Of a DNA stretch of 64,000 bases, positions 8,374 to 16,949 are shown piece after piece. The stretch spans positions 372,001 through 436,000 of the forward strand of contig CAVYNE010000030.1 of assembly GCA_963769715.1 (NCBI GenBank), read 5' to 3'. The notes under the pieces were generated by a model. The model was not told the DNA's origin. It was given only the letters and a program-made list of their open reading frames with translations, and ran no database searches. Source of the DNA: Palsa-504 sp963769715 (GTDB taxonomy: Bacteria > Actinomycetota > Actinomycetes > Streptosporangiales > Streptosporangiaceae). Made by a program: the position numbers and the translations under genes. The first letter of the stretch is position 1, and the number at the start of each line of letters is the position of its first letter.

Positions 8374-9422
8374 TGGACTTCACCCTGGCGGAAAGTCAGC
8401 AGGCGGTCGCCGACCTGGCCGCCCAGGTGCTGGCCGGGGCGGATCCCTGGAAGGAGCTCGCCCGGGCCGGCCTGCTCGAACTCGGCGTGCCCGAGACCAC
8501 GGTGCTCCTGACCGAGATGGGCAGGCACGCCTCGCCGGATTCGGTTAAGGCCCTGGCCACGCTCATGACCGGCGCGCTGCCCGTGGCCCGCTGGGGCGAC
8601 GCTTCCCTGCAGCAAGAGCTATTGCCGGCCATCGCGTCTGGTGAGCTAATACTCACCGCAGCCCTCCGCGAGCCCTCCGACCCAGCCCCAGCCATCCCTG
8701 CCACCACAATCACGAACAGAAAAATCACCGGCACCAAGGTAGCCGTCCCCCACGCCGACCAGTCCCACCTCCTCCTCGTCCCCTCTTCCATGATCGTGAG
8801 CAGTTCGGGACAAATAGTGGCCCGAACTGCTCACGATCATGGTGTCGCCCCGACCGGAGTCGTGCTTGTGGCTCCTGGGGCGCCAGGGGTGAGGCTCACG
8901 CGGACGCCTAGTTCAAGTGGCCGACCGGAGTTCACGCTTCATATGGATCAAGCGCCGGTTGAATCCGTGCTCGGAGGGGCCGAGTGCGTGCGGGATCTGT
9001 ATCAGCTGGCCGTGGCGGGGGCTTGTGCGCTCATAGACGGCGCGGTGGCGGGCGCCCTGGCGCTGACCAGGGATCACGTGGCCAGCCGAGAGCAGTTCGG
9101 CCGGCCGCTGGCGGCGTTCCAGGCCGTCTCGCAGCAGATCGCCGACGTGTACATCGCGTCCAGAACGATACACCTGGCCACGCTGTCGGCGTGCTGGCGG
9201 CTGGGCGAGAGTCGCGACCCGGGCGCCGACCTCGACGTGGCGGGGTACTGGTGCGCCGAGCGGGCACCGGAGTCCGTTCGGATATGTCATCACTTGCACG
9301 GCGGGCTCGGGATGGATGTGACCTATCCCTTGCACCGGTTTTCCTCGCTGGTCGCCGACCTGGTCCGGTTCCTGGGCGGCGCGGAGTACCGGCTGGAGCG
9401 GCTGGCATGTTCCCCGAGCTGA
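8373..9422 (+). CDS. chsE1: Acyl-CoA dehydrogenase subunit, ChsE1/FadE28-like
   Basis: A 349-aa acyl-CoA dehydrogenase starting in a TGATG overlap. The conserved C-terminal half is clear: 'SREQFGRPLAAFQAVSQQIA' (~239-258), then 'HHLHGGLGMDVTYPLHRFSS' and a VRFLGG end, characteristic of the FadE28 type. In M. tuberculosis FadE28 and FadE29 form an alpha2beta2 dehydrogenase acting on the 3-carbon side chain of 3-oxo-4-pregnene-20-carboxyl-CoA. The gene order chsE1-chsE2-chsH-ltp2 fits that role. The middle (~residues 90-175) is atypical, less GC-biased, and holds a 22-bp perfect inverted repeat (8788-8842), so part of the beta domain may be disturbed. Confidence 0.82.
   Translation: MDFTLAESQQAVADLAAQVLAGADPWKELARAGLLELGVPETTVLLTEMGRHASPDSVKALATLMTGALPVARWGDASLQQELLPAIASGELILTAALREPSDPAPAIPATTITNRKITGTKVAVPHADQSHLLLVPSSMIVSSSGQIVARTAHDHGVAPTGVVLVAPGAPGVRLTRTPSSSGRPEFTLHMDQAPVESVLGGAECVRDLYQLAVAGACALIDGAVAGALALTRDHVASREQFGRPLAAFQAVSQQIADVYIASRTIHLATLSACWRLGESRDPGADLDVAGYWCAERAPESVRICHHLHGGLGMDVTYPLHRFSSLVADLVRFLGGAEYRLERLACSPS
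8788..8842. repeat. Perfect 22-bp inverted repeat with 11-base loop inside chsE1
   Basis: Left arm 8788-8809 (begins CCATGATCGTGAGCAG) and right arm 8821-8842 are exact reverse complements; the loop is ACAAATAGTGG. It is in frame and encodes about residues 139-157. So long a perfect arm is not needed for coding and suggests an inserted palindromic element. Confidence 0.9.
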
Positions 9423-10543
9423 GCCCGGAGCAGCTCGAGCTGCGCGACGAGCTGCGCGCCTACTTCTCTGCGCTGATGTCGCCCGCCGAGCGCGCCGGCC
9501 TGCTCACCGAGCGGCACGGCAGCGTCTACCGCGAGGTCGTGCGCCGGATGGGCCGCGACGGATGGCTCGGGGTGGGCTGGCCGACCCGCTTCGGCGGGCG
9601 CGGGTTCGGCCCGGTGGAGCAGCATATCTTCGCGGACGAGGCGGCCCGCGCCGACGTGCCGCTGCCCGCGGTCACGCTGCAGACCGTGGGCCCTACCCTG
9701 CAGGAGCACGGCACGCCCTGGCAGCAGGACTTCTTCCTGCCGCCGATCCTGGCGGGTGAGCTGCATTTCGCCATCGGCTACACCGAGCCGGAGGCCGGCA
9801 CCGACCTCGCCGCGCTGCGTACTAAAGCGGTCCTGGACGGCCAGGAGTACGTCGTCGACGGGCAGAAGATCTTCACCACCGGTGCGCACGAGGCCGACTA
9901 CATCTGGCTGGCCTGCCGGACCGGGCCGCCCCGGCACCAGGGAATCTCCATCCTCATCGTCGACACCGCCGACCCGGGGTTCTCCTGGACCCCGATCATC
10001 ACCCTCGACGGCGCCCATCACGTCAACGCGACCTACTACTCGGGCGTGCGAGTCCCGGTCCGGATGCGGGTCGGCGCCGAGAACGAGGGCTGGCGGCTGA
10101 TCACCACGCAGCTCAACCACGAGCGGGTGATGCTCGGCCCGGCCGGCCGGATCGCCGTCCTGCACGACCGGGTGCGAGCGTGGGCCGCGATGAGGTCGCT
10201 GCTCACCGAGCCGGATGTGCGGCGGGCGCTGGCCCGGGCGTCGGCCGTCATGCGCGTCAACGAACTGCTCAACTGGCAGGTCGCGGCCGCGCCCGCGGTC
10301 GAAATCGCCGACGCGTCGGCCACCAAGGTCTTCTCCTCCGAGCAGCTGCAGGTGATCGGGCAATCCCTGGCCGACGTGGTGGGGCGGCACGCGGATCCGG
10401 ACCCCGATACCGCGGCCCTGATGACCTGGCTGGATGTCCAGCTCAAGCGCAACATCGTGCTGACCTTCGGCGGCGGCGTCAACGAGATCCAGCGCGAGCT
10501 CATCGCGACCGCCGGCCTAGGCCTGCCCCGGGCCCCGCGATGA
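9407..10543 (+). CDS. chsE2: Acyl-CoA dehydrogenase subunit, ChsE2/FadE29-like
   Basis: A 378-aa acyl-CoA dehydrogenase whose ATG lies 16 bases inside the end of chsE1, so the two are translationally coupled. Motifs are 'GWLGVGWPTRFGGRGFGP' (~50), the FAD/substrate segment 'YTEPEAGTDLAALRTKA' (~125), 'DGQKIFTTGAHEADYIWLA', 'LNHERVMLGP' and the C-terminal 'FGGGVNEIQRELIATAGLGL'. The paired partner would be ChsE1; together they introduce the 17(20) double bond in the steroid acid CoA. Length and order match the FadE28-FadE29 pair of the igr operon. Its TGA overlaps the next ATG (ATGA). Confidence 0.85.
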   Translation: MFPELSPEQLELRDELRAYFSALMSPAERAGLLTERHGSVYREVVRRMGRDGWLGVGWPTRFGGRGFGPVEQHIFADEAARADVPLPAVTLQTVGPTLQEHGTPWQQDFFLPPILAGELHFAIGYTEPEAGTDLAALRTKAVLDGQEYVVDGQKIFTTGAHEADYIWLACRTGPPRHQGISILIVDTADPGFSWTPIITLDGAHHVNATYYSGVRVPVRMRVGAENEGWRLITTQLNHERVMLGPAGRIAVLHDRVRAWAAMRSLLTEPDVRRALARASAVMRVNELLNWQVAAAPAVEIADASATKVFSSEQLQVIGQSLADVVGRHADPDPDTAALMTWLDVQLKRNIVLTFGGGVNEIQRELIATAGLGLPRAPR

Positions 10544-11949
10544 CCCCGGAAAATCCCGTGACCCCCCAGACCGCGATCCGCGCGGCCGCCGACAGCCTCG
10601 CGGCGGCAGGCGAGAGCCGCCCGCGGGCCGCGCGCGACCCGGTCAACCTGCCCATGATCCGCAACTGGATCGAGGCGATCGACCCCGCTAGTACGGACAG
10701 CGCCGGCCCGGATGACCCGGACACTGACCCAATTCCCCCCCCGGCCATGATCCAGGTCTGGACGATGCCCGGCCTGCGCGGGGCGCGCGCCGACGACGAC
10801 CCGCTGGGCCAGATGTCGCAGGTCCTGGACGACCTGGGGTATACCTCGGTGGTCGCGACCAACTGTGACCAGACCTACCACCGCTACCTCAAGATCGGCG
10901 AGCAGCTCTCCGTCCGGGCCGCTCTGCTGGACGTCACCGGCCCCAAGCGCACCGCGCTAGGCGAGGGCTGGTTCGTGACCACCCGCAGCACCTGGTTCTC
11001 GGCCGGCGAGCCGGTGGCCACGATGGACTTCCGCATCCTCAAGTTCCGCCCCCCACCCGCCGTCACCCCCAGCACTACCATTCCCAGCACCGCCAGCACC
11101 GCCAGCACCGCCAGCACCGCCAGCACTACCAGCGTCAGCACCATCAGCACCGCCAGCACCGAACCAAACGCCACCCCCATGCGCCCCCAGATCACCACGG
11201 ACACCGCGTTCTTCTGGGCCGGCACCGCAGCAGGCGAGCTGCGCATCCAGCGCTGCGGCACCTGCGGCACGTTCCGCCACCCGCCCGGGCCGATGTGTCC
11301 CTCGTGCGGCGAAGCCAGCGACGGCGGGTACGTCGTCGCGGCCGGGACCGGCGAGGTCTTCAGCTACGTGGTGCACCATCACCCGCCGGTACCGGGCAAG
11401 CGGCTGCCGATGGTGGTCGCCCTGGTGCAGCTGCCCGAGGGCGTGCGGATGGTCGGCGAGATGCCCGGCGTCCGCCCGGACCAGGTGCGGATCGGGCTGC
11501 CGGTGCGCGCCACGTTCGTGCGGGTCGACGAGGACCTGACGCTGCCGGCCTGGAGGCCTACTGAAGGCGCGCTCCCGGACCTGGTGATCGACGTGACGCC
11601 CACCTTCGTGATCGCCTCGGCGCTGGCCACCCGCGACTTCACCGACGTGCACCACGACCGGGACCGCGCCGTCATGCGAGGGGCGAAGGACATCTTCGTC
11701 AACATCTTGACCACGACCGGGCTGGTGCAGCGCTACGTCTCGGGCTGGGCTGGAACCGTAGCCCCCGACGCGGTGGTCCGCGCGGTCTCGGTCCGGCTGG
11801 GCGTGCCCTGCCACGCCGGCGACACGCTCACCCTCAGCGGCCAGGTCACCGCGGCGGAGGGTAGTGAGCGGGTGGTCTCGGTGACCGGCCGGTGCGGCCT
11901 CGGCGACCACGTCACGGCCACCGTCCGGATCGAGATGCCCCGGTCATGA
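10540..11949 (+). CDS. ChsH2-ChsH1 fusion: MaoC-like dehydratase, DUF35 zinc ribbon and second MaoC domain
   Basis: A 469-aa protein with an ATGA start. Residues ~1-170 form an N-terminal MaoC/FAS1-type hot-dog domain (GYTSVVATNCDQTY, TGPKRTALGEGWFVTTRS). Residues ~177-207 are a Ser/Thr/Ala low-complexity linker. A DUF35 rubredoxin-like zinc ribbon with CGTC and CPSC pairs (~239-260) and its OB fold follow, then a second hot-dog domain from ~345 with the hydratase motif 'DFTDVHHDRDRA'. In M. tuberculosis these are two proteins: ChsH2 (hot-dog + DUF35) and ChsH1 (hot-dog), which together hydrate the C17(20) double bond; the DUF35 part docks Ltp2. Here they are one chain. It overlaps ltp2 by ATGA. 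Confidence 0.85.
   Translation: MTPENPVTPQTAIRAAADSLAAAGESRPRAARDPVNLPMIRNWIEAIDPASTDSAGPDDPDTDPIPPPAMIQVWTMPGLRGARADDDPLGQMSQVLDDLGYTSVVATNCDQTYHRYLKIGEQLSVRAALLDVTGPKRTALGEGWFVTTRSTWFSAGEPVATMDFRILKFRPPPAVTPSTTIPSTASTASTASTASTTSVSTISTASTEPNATPMRPQITTDTAFFWAGTAAGELRIQRCGTCGTFRHPPGPMCPSCGEASDGGYVVAAGTGEVFSYVVHHHPPVPGKRLPMVVALVQLPEGVRMVGEMPGVRPDQVRIGLPVRATFVRVDEDLTLPAWRPTEGALPDLVIDVTPTFVIASALATRDFTDVHHDRDRAVMRGAKDIFVNILTTTGLVQRYVSGWAGTVAPDAVVRAVSVRLGVPCHAGDTLTLSGQVTAAEGSERVVSVTGRCGLGDHVTATVRIEMPRS
11069..11160 (+). repeat. Degenerate AGCACCGCC repeats encoding the inter-domain linker
   Basis: Near-tandem 9-bp units encode a Ser-Thr-Ala linker between the first hot-dog domain and the DUF35 domain of the ChsH fusion. 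The pattern is prone to slippage, so linker length may vary between strains. Confidence 0.8.
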
Positions 11950-13097
11950 CCGCCGCCATCGCCGGCATCGGGGCGACCGAGTTCTCCAAGGATTCCGGCC
12001 GCAGCGAGCTGCGGCTCGCCGCCGAGGCGGTGCGGGCCGCGCTCGCCGACGCCGCGCTGCGCCCGGCCGACGTGGACGGCCTGGTGACCTTCACCATGGA
12101 CAGCAACGCCGAGATCGCGGTCGCGCGCGAGCTCGGCATAGGTGGGCTCACCTTCTTCAGCCAGATCGGCTACGGCGGCGGCGCCGCGTGCGCGACCGTG
12201 CACCAGGCGGCGATGGCGATCGCGACCGGGGCGGCCAGCGTGGTGGTCTGCTACCGGGCGCTGAACGAGCGCTCCGGCCGCCGCTTCGGCCGGGTCGCCG
12301 CCGGCGCGGTCGCCCAGCCGACCACCTCCGGCATCGACAACGGCTGGCACTACCCGATGGGCATCGCCACGCCGGCCGCGACCGTGGCCATGCTCGCCCG
12401 CCGCTACATGCACTTCTGCGGCGCGACCAGCGAGGACTTCGGCCGGGTGACGGTCGCGGATCGCCGCCACGCCGCGACCAACCCGCGGGCCTGGTTCTAC
12501 CAGCGCCCGGTCACGCTCGCCGAGCACCAGGCCTCGCGGTGGATCGCCGAACCCCTCCGGCTGCTCGACTGCTGCCAGGAGAGCGACGGCGCCGTGGCCG
12601 TCGTGGTGACCAGCATGGACCGGGCCCGCGACCTGCCGCACCCGCCCGCCGTGATCCGCGCCGCCGCCCAAGGCGCCGGCCCCGATCAGTTCACCATGAC
12701 CAGCTACTACCGCGACGACCTGACCGGCCTGCCGGAGATGGGCCTGGTCGCCGGGCAGCTGTGGCGCCAGGCGGGGACCGGCCCGGCCGACGTGCGCACC
12801 GCCGTGCTGTACGACCACTTCACCCCCTACGTGCTCATCCAGCTGGAGGAACTGGGCTTCTGCGGGCGCGGCGAGGCCAGGGATTTCATCGCCGGCGGCG
12901 CGATCGAGCTGGGCGGCCGCCTGCCGGTCAACCCGCACGGCGGTCAGCTGGGCGAGGCCTACATCCACGGCATGAACGGCATCGCCGAGGCGGTCCGCCA
13001 GGTCCGCGGCACCTCCGTCAACCAGGTCCCCGGCGACGGCCCCGTCCTGGTCACCGCCGGCACCGGCGTCCCCACCAGCGGCCTGATCCTGTCCTGA
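11946..13097 (+). CDS. ltp2: Ltp2-like steroid side-chain aldolase (thiolase superfamily)
   Basis: A 383-aa SCP-x/thiolase-fold protein, last in the side-chain operon. Ltp2 with the DUF35 domain of ChsH2 cleaves 17-hydroxy-3-oxo-4-pregnene-20-carboxyl-CoA to androstenedione and propionyl-CoA. The N-terminus reads 'AIAGIGATEFSKDSGRSELR'. The usual thiolase cysteine segment is replaced by a glycine-rich 'IGYGGGAACATVHQAA', and the C-terminal loop is 'NPHGGQLGEAYIHGMNG' with a tyrosine, consistent with an aldolase rather than a Claisen thiolase. The preceding gene encodes its expected partner. No terminator is obvious downstream. Confidence 0.88.
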   Translation: MTAAIAGIGATEFSKDSGRSELRLAAEAVRAALADAALRPADVDGLVTFTMDSNAEIAVARELGIGGLTFFSQIGYGGGAACATVHQAAMAIATGAASVVVCYRALNERSGRRFGRVAAGAVAQPTTSGIDNGWHYPMGIATPAATVAMLARRYMHFCGATSEDFGRVTVADRRHAATNPRAWFYQRPVTLAEHQASRWIAEPLRLLDCCQESDGAVAVVVTSMDRARDLPHPPAVIRAAAQGAGPDQFTMTSYYRDDLTGLPEMGLVAGQLWRQAGTGPADVRTAVLYDHFTPYVLIQLEELGFCGRGEARDFIAGGAIELGGRLPVNPHGGQLGEAYIHGMNGIAEAVRQVRGTSVNQVPGDGPVLVTAGTGVPTSGLILS

Positions 13098-13176
13098 CGC
13101 ATGACACCGATACGGTCTCACCCGACCGGGAAGCCTTGGCGGTCCTTCGTCCGGTTCGCTACGGTAAGCGCGTGAT

Positions 13177-15129
13177 GTGGACCCAATGACCGGGTTGAGA
13201 AGTGACAGCGACGCGGCCATCGAGCCAGCGGAGCCGCGGGAAGCGGCCGAGTGGCTCCGCAGCAACGGGGTCACCCTGGCCGCGGTGACGCTCATCGCCA
13301 TCCAGTTGCTGTGGATGGGTGACCTGCTCGCGCACTCCTACTTCCGCCAGGATGACTTCAGCTACCTGTACGGCGGCCTTGACTCCGGGTTCGGCTGGAA
13401 GTACCTGATGTTTGAGGACGCCGGCCACCTGCAGCCGCTCGGCATGGCGCTCGCCTGGGTGCTGGCCCGGGTCTCGATCTACAACTGGCCGCTGACCTGC
13501 GTCGTCACCCTGTTGCTGCTGGCGGTCGTGTGCTTCGCGATGCTGCGCACGCTGCGCACGCTATTCGGGAACAGGCCGGCCATCCTGGTCCTGCTCGCGG
13601 TATTCCTGTTCAGCCCGCTGCAGCTGGCCGGGCTTTCCTGGTGGTCGGTGGTCATCAACGACCTCCCGCTGGAGCTCGCGCTGTTGATGACGGTGGATGC
13701 GCACGTCCGCTACCTGCGCGGCGGGCGGAGGCGGAACGCCGTCGCCGCGGCCGGGTGGCTGCTGGTCGCCTTGGCGGCGTCAGACAAGGGAGCGGTGGTC
13801 CCGCTGTTCCTGTTCGGCCTGACGGCCGGGTTCTTCGTTGCGGGGCCGTTGCGGACGGCGGCGATCAAGGCGGCGGTCCGGTACTGGCGGCTGTGGCTCG
13901 GGTACGGCATCTTGCTGGCGGCCTGGGTCGCGGTCTACGTGACCCATCTATCCGGCTCCGCCGTCAAGCCTGATTCTGCCTCGGACGTCCTGAACTTCGT
14001 ATCGACCTTCACCGGGTCCACCCTGCTGCCCGCCGTGTTCGGCGGCCCGTGGCGATGGTCGACGACCGGCTACGACATCGTCAGCCCGCCCGCGGCCCTC
14101 CAGCAACTGTCCTGGGCCGTGGCCATCGTGGTCGTCGTGGTCAGCTGCGCTCGTCGCGTGCGCGCGTGGCGAGCATGGGCGCTCCTGGCCGCCTGGATCA
14201 TCGCCGCGGACATCGTGCCTATTGTTCTCGGCCGGCTGGGGGGCCCATCCCCGAGCCTGATCGCCGTGCAGGCGCGGTACTTGATGGATGCGACGCCCGT
14301 GCTGGCCCTGTGTATCGGGCTGGCCTTCCTGCCGGTGGCGGGCCCGTCGATGGCCGAGCCGGACGCGATCAGGTTCCGGCTGCCCGCCGCCAGGTCTGCC
14401 GTCCTGGTCACCATGAGTTTCTTCCTCGTCGGCTCGTTCTGGTCCCTGCAGGCGTTTGAATCGCTCAACAGTGCCGCAGCCACGGCCGCCCGGTTCTACA
14501 TCGCCACCGCCCGGGTCGCGGTGGCGGACGCACCGCGCGGCACGATGATCGTGGACGGGCCAACGCCGGCCTTCGTCATGGACCCCGGCATCTTCGGGCT
14601 ATACGGGAACACGTCATTCGTGATCGGCGCGATCGCCCGCGGCGAGCCGGCCAAGCACCTGTCGTGGACCGGATCGCCACGTGGCGTGGTCGGCAACCTG
14701 ATGACCTTCAACGACCTGGGCCAGCTGCTGCCGATGGCCATGCAAGGACCCTTCTCAGGGCCGCCCCCCCAGGGGCAGAGCTGCTGGAACGTGACCAGCA
14801 CGGCCACGCAGATCCCGTTGACCGGCCCGCTGTTCCGGTGGGTGTGGACCGCGCGCGTGGACTACTCGGGCTCGTCCTCGGTCCTGGCGTTCCGGTTCGG
14901 CGAGAACTGGACCGAAGTGGCGCTCCCTGCGGGGACTCATACCGCCTATATCCCGGTCACGGGTGAGGGCCGCGCGGTCAGTGTCCGGCTCGCTCAGCCC
15001 GGGTCTGCGCTCTGCATCACCGGCATGAGGGTGGGCTCAGTCGGGCCAGGCCCGGCCAGCCAGGCGATCCCCGCCGTACCGGTCGGCGCGGCGCCGCCCC
15101 CTGCTGTAGCGGCACCCGCGGCGGGCTGA
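13177..15129 (+). CDS. Polytopic membrane protein, GT-C-like, function unknown
   Basis: A 650-aa protein (GTG at 13177; ATG at 13186 also possible). About ten to twelve hydrophobic helices span residues ~30-430, followed by a ~200-aa C-terminal extracytoplasmic region and an Ala/Pro-rich end. An early loop has 'SYFRQDDFSYLYGG', an acidic loop after the first helix like GT-C glycosyltransferases that use lipid-linked sugars, but I see no decisive family signature. It stands alone between ltp2 and the OtsB-like gene on the other strand. It is not clearly part of either neighbouring pathway. Confidence 0.6.
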   Translation: MDPMTGLRSDSDAAIEPAEPREAAEWLRSNGVTLAAVTLIAIQLLWMGDLLAHSYFRQDDFSYLYGGLDSGFGWKYLMFEDAGHLQPLGMALAWVLARVSIYNWPLTCVVTLLLLAVVCFAMLRTLRTLFGNRPAILVLLAVFLFSPLQLAGLSWWSVVINDLPLELALLMTVDAHVRYLRGGRRRNAVAAAGWLLVALAASDKGAVVPLFLFGLTAGFFVAGPLRTAAIKAAVRYWRLWLGYGILLAAWVAVYVTHLSGSAVKPDSASDVLNFVSTFTGSTLLPAVFGGPWRWSTTGYDIVSPPAALQQLSWAVAIVVVVVSCARRVRAWRAWALLAAWIIAADIVPIVLGRLGGPSPSLIAVQARYLMDATPVLALCIGLAFLPVAGPSMAEPDAIRFRLPAARSAVLVTMSFFLVGSFWSLQAFESLNSAAATAARFYIATARVAVADAPRGTMIVDGPTPAFVMDPGIFGLYGNTSFVIGAIARGEPAKHLSWTGSPRGVVGNLMTFNDLGQLLPMAMQGPFSGPPPQGQSCWNVTSTATQIPLTGPLFRWVWTARVDYSGSSSVLAFRFGENWTEVALPAGTHTAYIPVTGEGRAVSVRLAQPGSALCITGMRVGSVGPGPASQAIPAVPVGAAPPPAVAAPAAG

Positions 15130-15136
15130 TCCCGGC

Positions 15137-15907
15137 CTATGCGACGACCTGCCGCAGCAGGGAAATGAGACTCTGCGGATCGGGCACGGTCACGTCGGTC
15201 TGCCCGGCGATCGGGCTCCGCCCGCGGGGGCTCACCCCGACCGTCAACGTGGGCCGGCCGCTGCGTTCGGCCCATGCCTTCACTTCGGCAATGGCGGGCA
15301 GGTCGCCGAGGTCGTCGCCGGCGTAGAGGGCGGCCGCCGTATCGTCGCCGATGAGCTCGCGGATCGCGGTGCCCTTGTCGATGCCCGGAATGCAGATCTC
15401 GAGGACTTCCTTGCCCGGCCGGACCCCGAGCCCGGCCGCCGCCGCGACCTTACCGACCGGATCGCGCAGCATCTCCAGCGCGCGTTCCGGCTCTGCGGTG
15501 AGGCGGGCATGTATGACGAGCGACAGTCCTTTGTCTTCGATCCACAGGCGCCGATCGTCAACGATGCTGGTCAAGAGCCCGGGCAGGATCCGGCGTAGCT
15601 CGTCCAGGCCAGCTGGGATCGCCGGAGTGCGCAGTTCACCCGCCTGCCACCGTTCGGCGCCGTGCGTGCCGTAGATGACGATGCCCGGTACCGCGCCGAA
15701 GCCGCTGACGCGCAGCAGCGAGGCCACGCTCCGGCCGGTTACGACGGCGAGAGTCGCGCCGGTGGCACGCACATCGCCCAGGATCTGACGGGCGCCTGCC
15801 AGCGGACGCGCGTCGTCGGGGTGCGGGGATATCGGTGCGAGCGTGCCGTCGAAATCGAGTGCCACCAGGGCCGAAGAAAGGGCCGCGCGCAGCGGGTGCA
15901 GGTCCAC
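15137..15907 (-). CDS. otsB: Trehalose-6-phosphate phosphatase-like HAD hydrolase
   Basis: A 256-aa HAD phosphatase. The DxDGT nucleophile is at Asp18-Asp20 (ALDFDGTLAP), motif II is VTGRS, there is 'YGTHGAERW' typical of OtsB, and the C-terminal acidic motif is 'YAGDDLGDLPA'. The family removes phosphate from trehalose 6-phosphate, though OtsB-like enzymes in sugar operons can act on other sugar phosphates. It is the last gene of the minus-strand polyol operon, one base after the dehydrogenase stop. No trehalose-6-phosphate synthase is in the window, so the substrate is uncertain. Confidence 0.8.
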   Translation of the reverse strand: MDLHPLRAALSSALVALDFDGTLAPISPHPDDARPLAGARQILGDVRATGATLAVVTGRSVASLLRVSGFGAVPGIVIYGTHGAERWQAGELRTPAIPAGLDELRRILPGLLTSIVDDRRLWIEDKGLSLVIHARLTAEPERALEMLRDPVGKVAAAAGLGVRPGKEVLEICIPGIDKGTAIRELIGDDTAAALYAGDDLGDLPAIAEVKAWAERSGRPTLTVGVSPRGRSPIAGQTDVTVPDPQSLISLLRQVVA

Positions 15908-15908
15908 C

Positions 15909-16928
15909 TCACCGCTCGCCGACGGTGACGAGGACTTTCACGTGGTTCCCCGACGAGGCCAGCTCGAACGCCTCGGCGACCTGATCGAGTGGCCGCATGG
16001 CGGTCACGAAGTCCGCGGTCTTGACGACTCCCCGGCCCAGCAGGACGGCCGATTCGGAGTAGTCCTCGGGAAGATAGGTGGCACTGCCCTGAATACGGAT
16101 CTGGTGGTCCTGCACGATCGGCAGCGGGACCGTGACCTCGGCGGCCGGGACGCCGACCACCACGACCGTCCCGCCCTTATCCGCGATGGCGATCGCCTGG
16201 TCCATCGAGGACTGGACGGCCACGCAGTCGAACACGATGTCGGCGCTCCCCCCGAGCGCCTGTCTGACCTGCCCGGCGACGTCGGGTGTGCGTGCGTCGA
16301 TGGTCGCATCGGCGCCGAGGGCCTCGGCTCGCGCGCGTTTGGCGAGATTGGGATCAGTGCTGACAACTTTTCCTGCTCCGTGCGCGCGGAGCACCGCGAG
16401 GGTGAACAACCCGATCGTTCCGGCCCCGAGCACGGCGACGGTCCGGCCGGCCACGTCGCCCGCCAGGCGCACGGCGTGCACCGGCGTCGACAGCGGCTCG
16501 ATGATCGCCGCGGTCTGATCGTCCAGCACGTCCGGCACGGGATGCAGCCGGTTCGCGGCCAGGGTGAAGTAGTCCGCCATGCCGCCCTGGGGATAGCCGC
16601 AGCCGAAGAACTGCAGGTTTTCGCACAGGTTCTCGCGTCCGGAGGTGCACATCTTGCACCTCCAGCAAGGCAAGTCGGGCTCCACGATGACCCGCTGCCC
16701 GGGCGTGGAACCCTCGACGGCGGAGCCCACCGTTTCGATGACCCCGACGACCTCATGGCCCGGCCGGTAGGGCAGCGGGACAAAGGGGTGGTGCCCGCGG
16801 GCCGCGTGCAGATCGGATCCGCACACGCCGGCCATGAGCGTGCGGACCAGGGCCTCGTCCGGGTGGGGGGCGGGTGTGTCCGCCGCCTCGACCGCGATCC
16901 GGTCCGGGTAGACGACGACGCGTCGCAT
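15909..16928 (-). CDS. Zinc-dependent medium-chain alcohol/polyol dehydrogenase (1)
   Basis: A 339-aa zinc dehydrogenase. The catalytic zinc region 'GVCGSDLHAARGHH' and GHEVVG, the structural zinc cysteines 'CWRCKMCTSGRENLC', and the Rossmann motif 'VAVLGAGTIGLF' are all present, so it should oxidise a secondary alcohol of a polyol or sugar with NAD(P). Within the operon it follows the kinase/mannitol dehydrogenase frame and precedes the phosphatase. A sorbitol-, arabitol- or related dehydrogenase role fits; the exact polyol cannot be assigned. Confidence 0.8.
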   Translation of the reverse strand: MRRVVVYPDRIAVEAADTPAPHPDEALVRTLMAGVCGSDLHAARGHHPFVPLPYRPGHEVVGVIETVGSAVEGSTPGQRVIVEPDLPCWRCKMCTSGRENLCENLQFFGCGYPQGGMADYFTLAANRLHPVPDVLDDQTAAIIEPLSTPVHAVRLAGDVAGRTVAVLGAGTIGLFTLAVLRAHGAGKVVSTDPNLAKRARAEALGADATIDARTPDVAGQVRQALGGSADIVFDCVAVQSSMDQAIAIADKGGTVVVVGVPAAEVTVPLPIVQDHQIRIQGSATYLPEDYSESAVLLGRGVVKTADFVTAMRPLDQVAEAFELASSGNHVKVLVTVGER

Positions 16929-16949
16929 GCTGTTCAGGGCGACTTCCTC

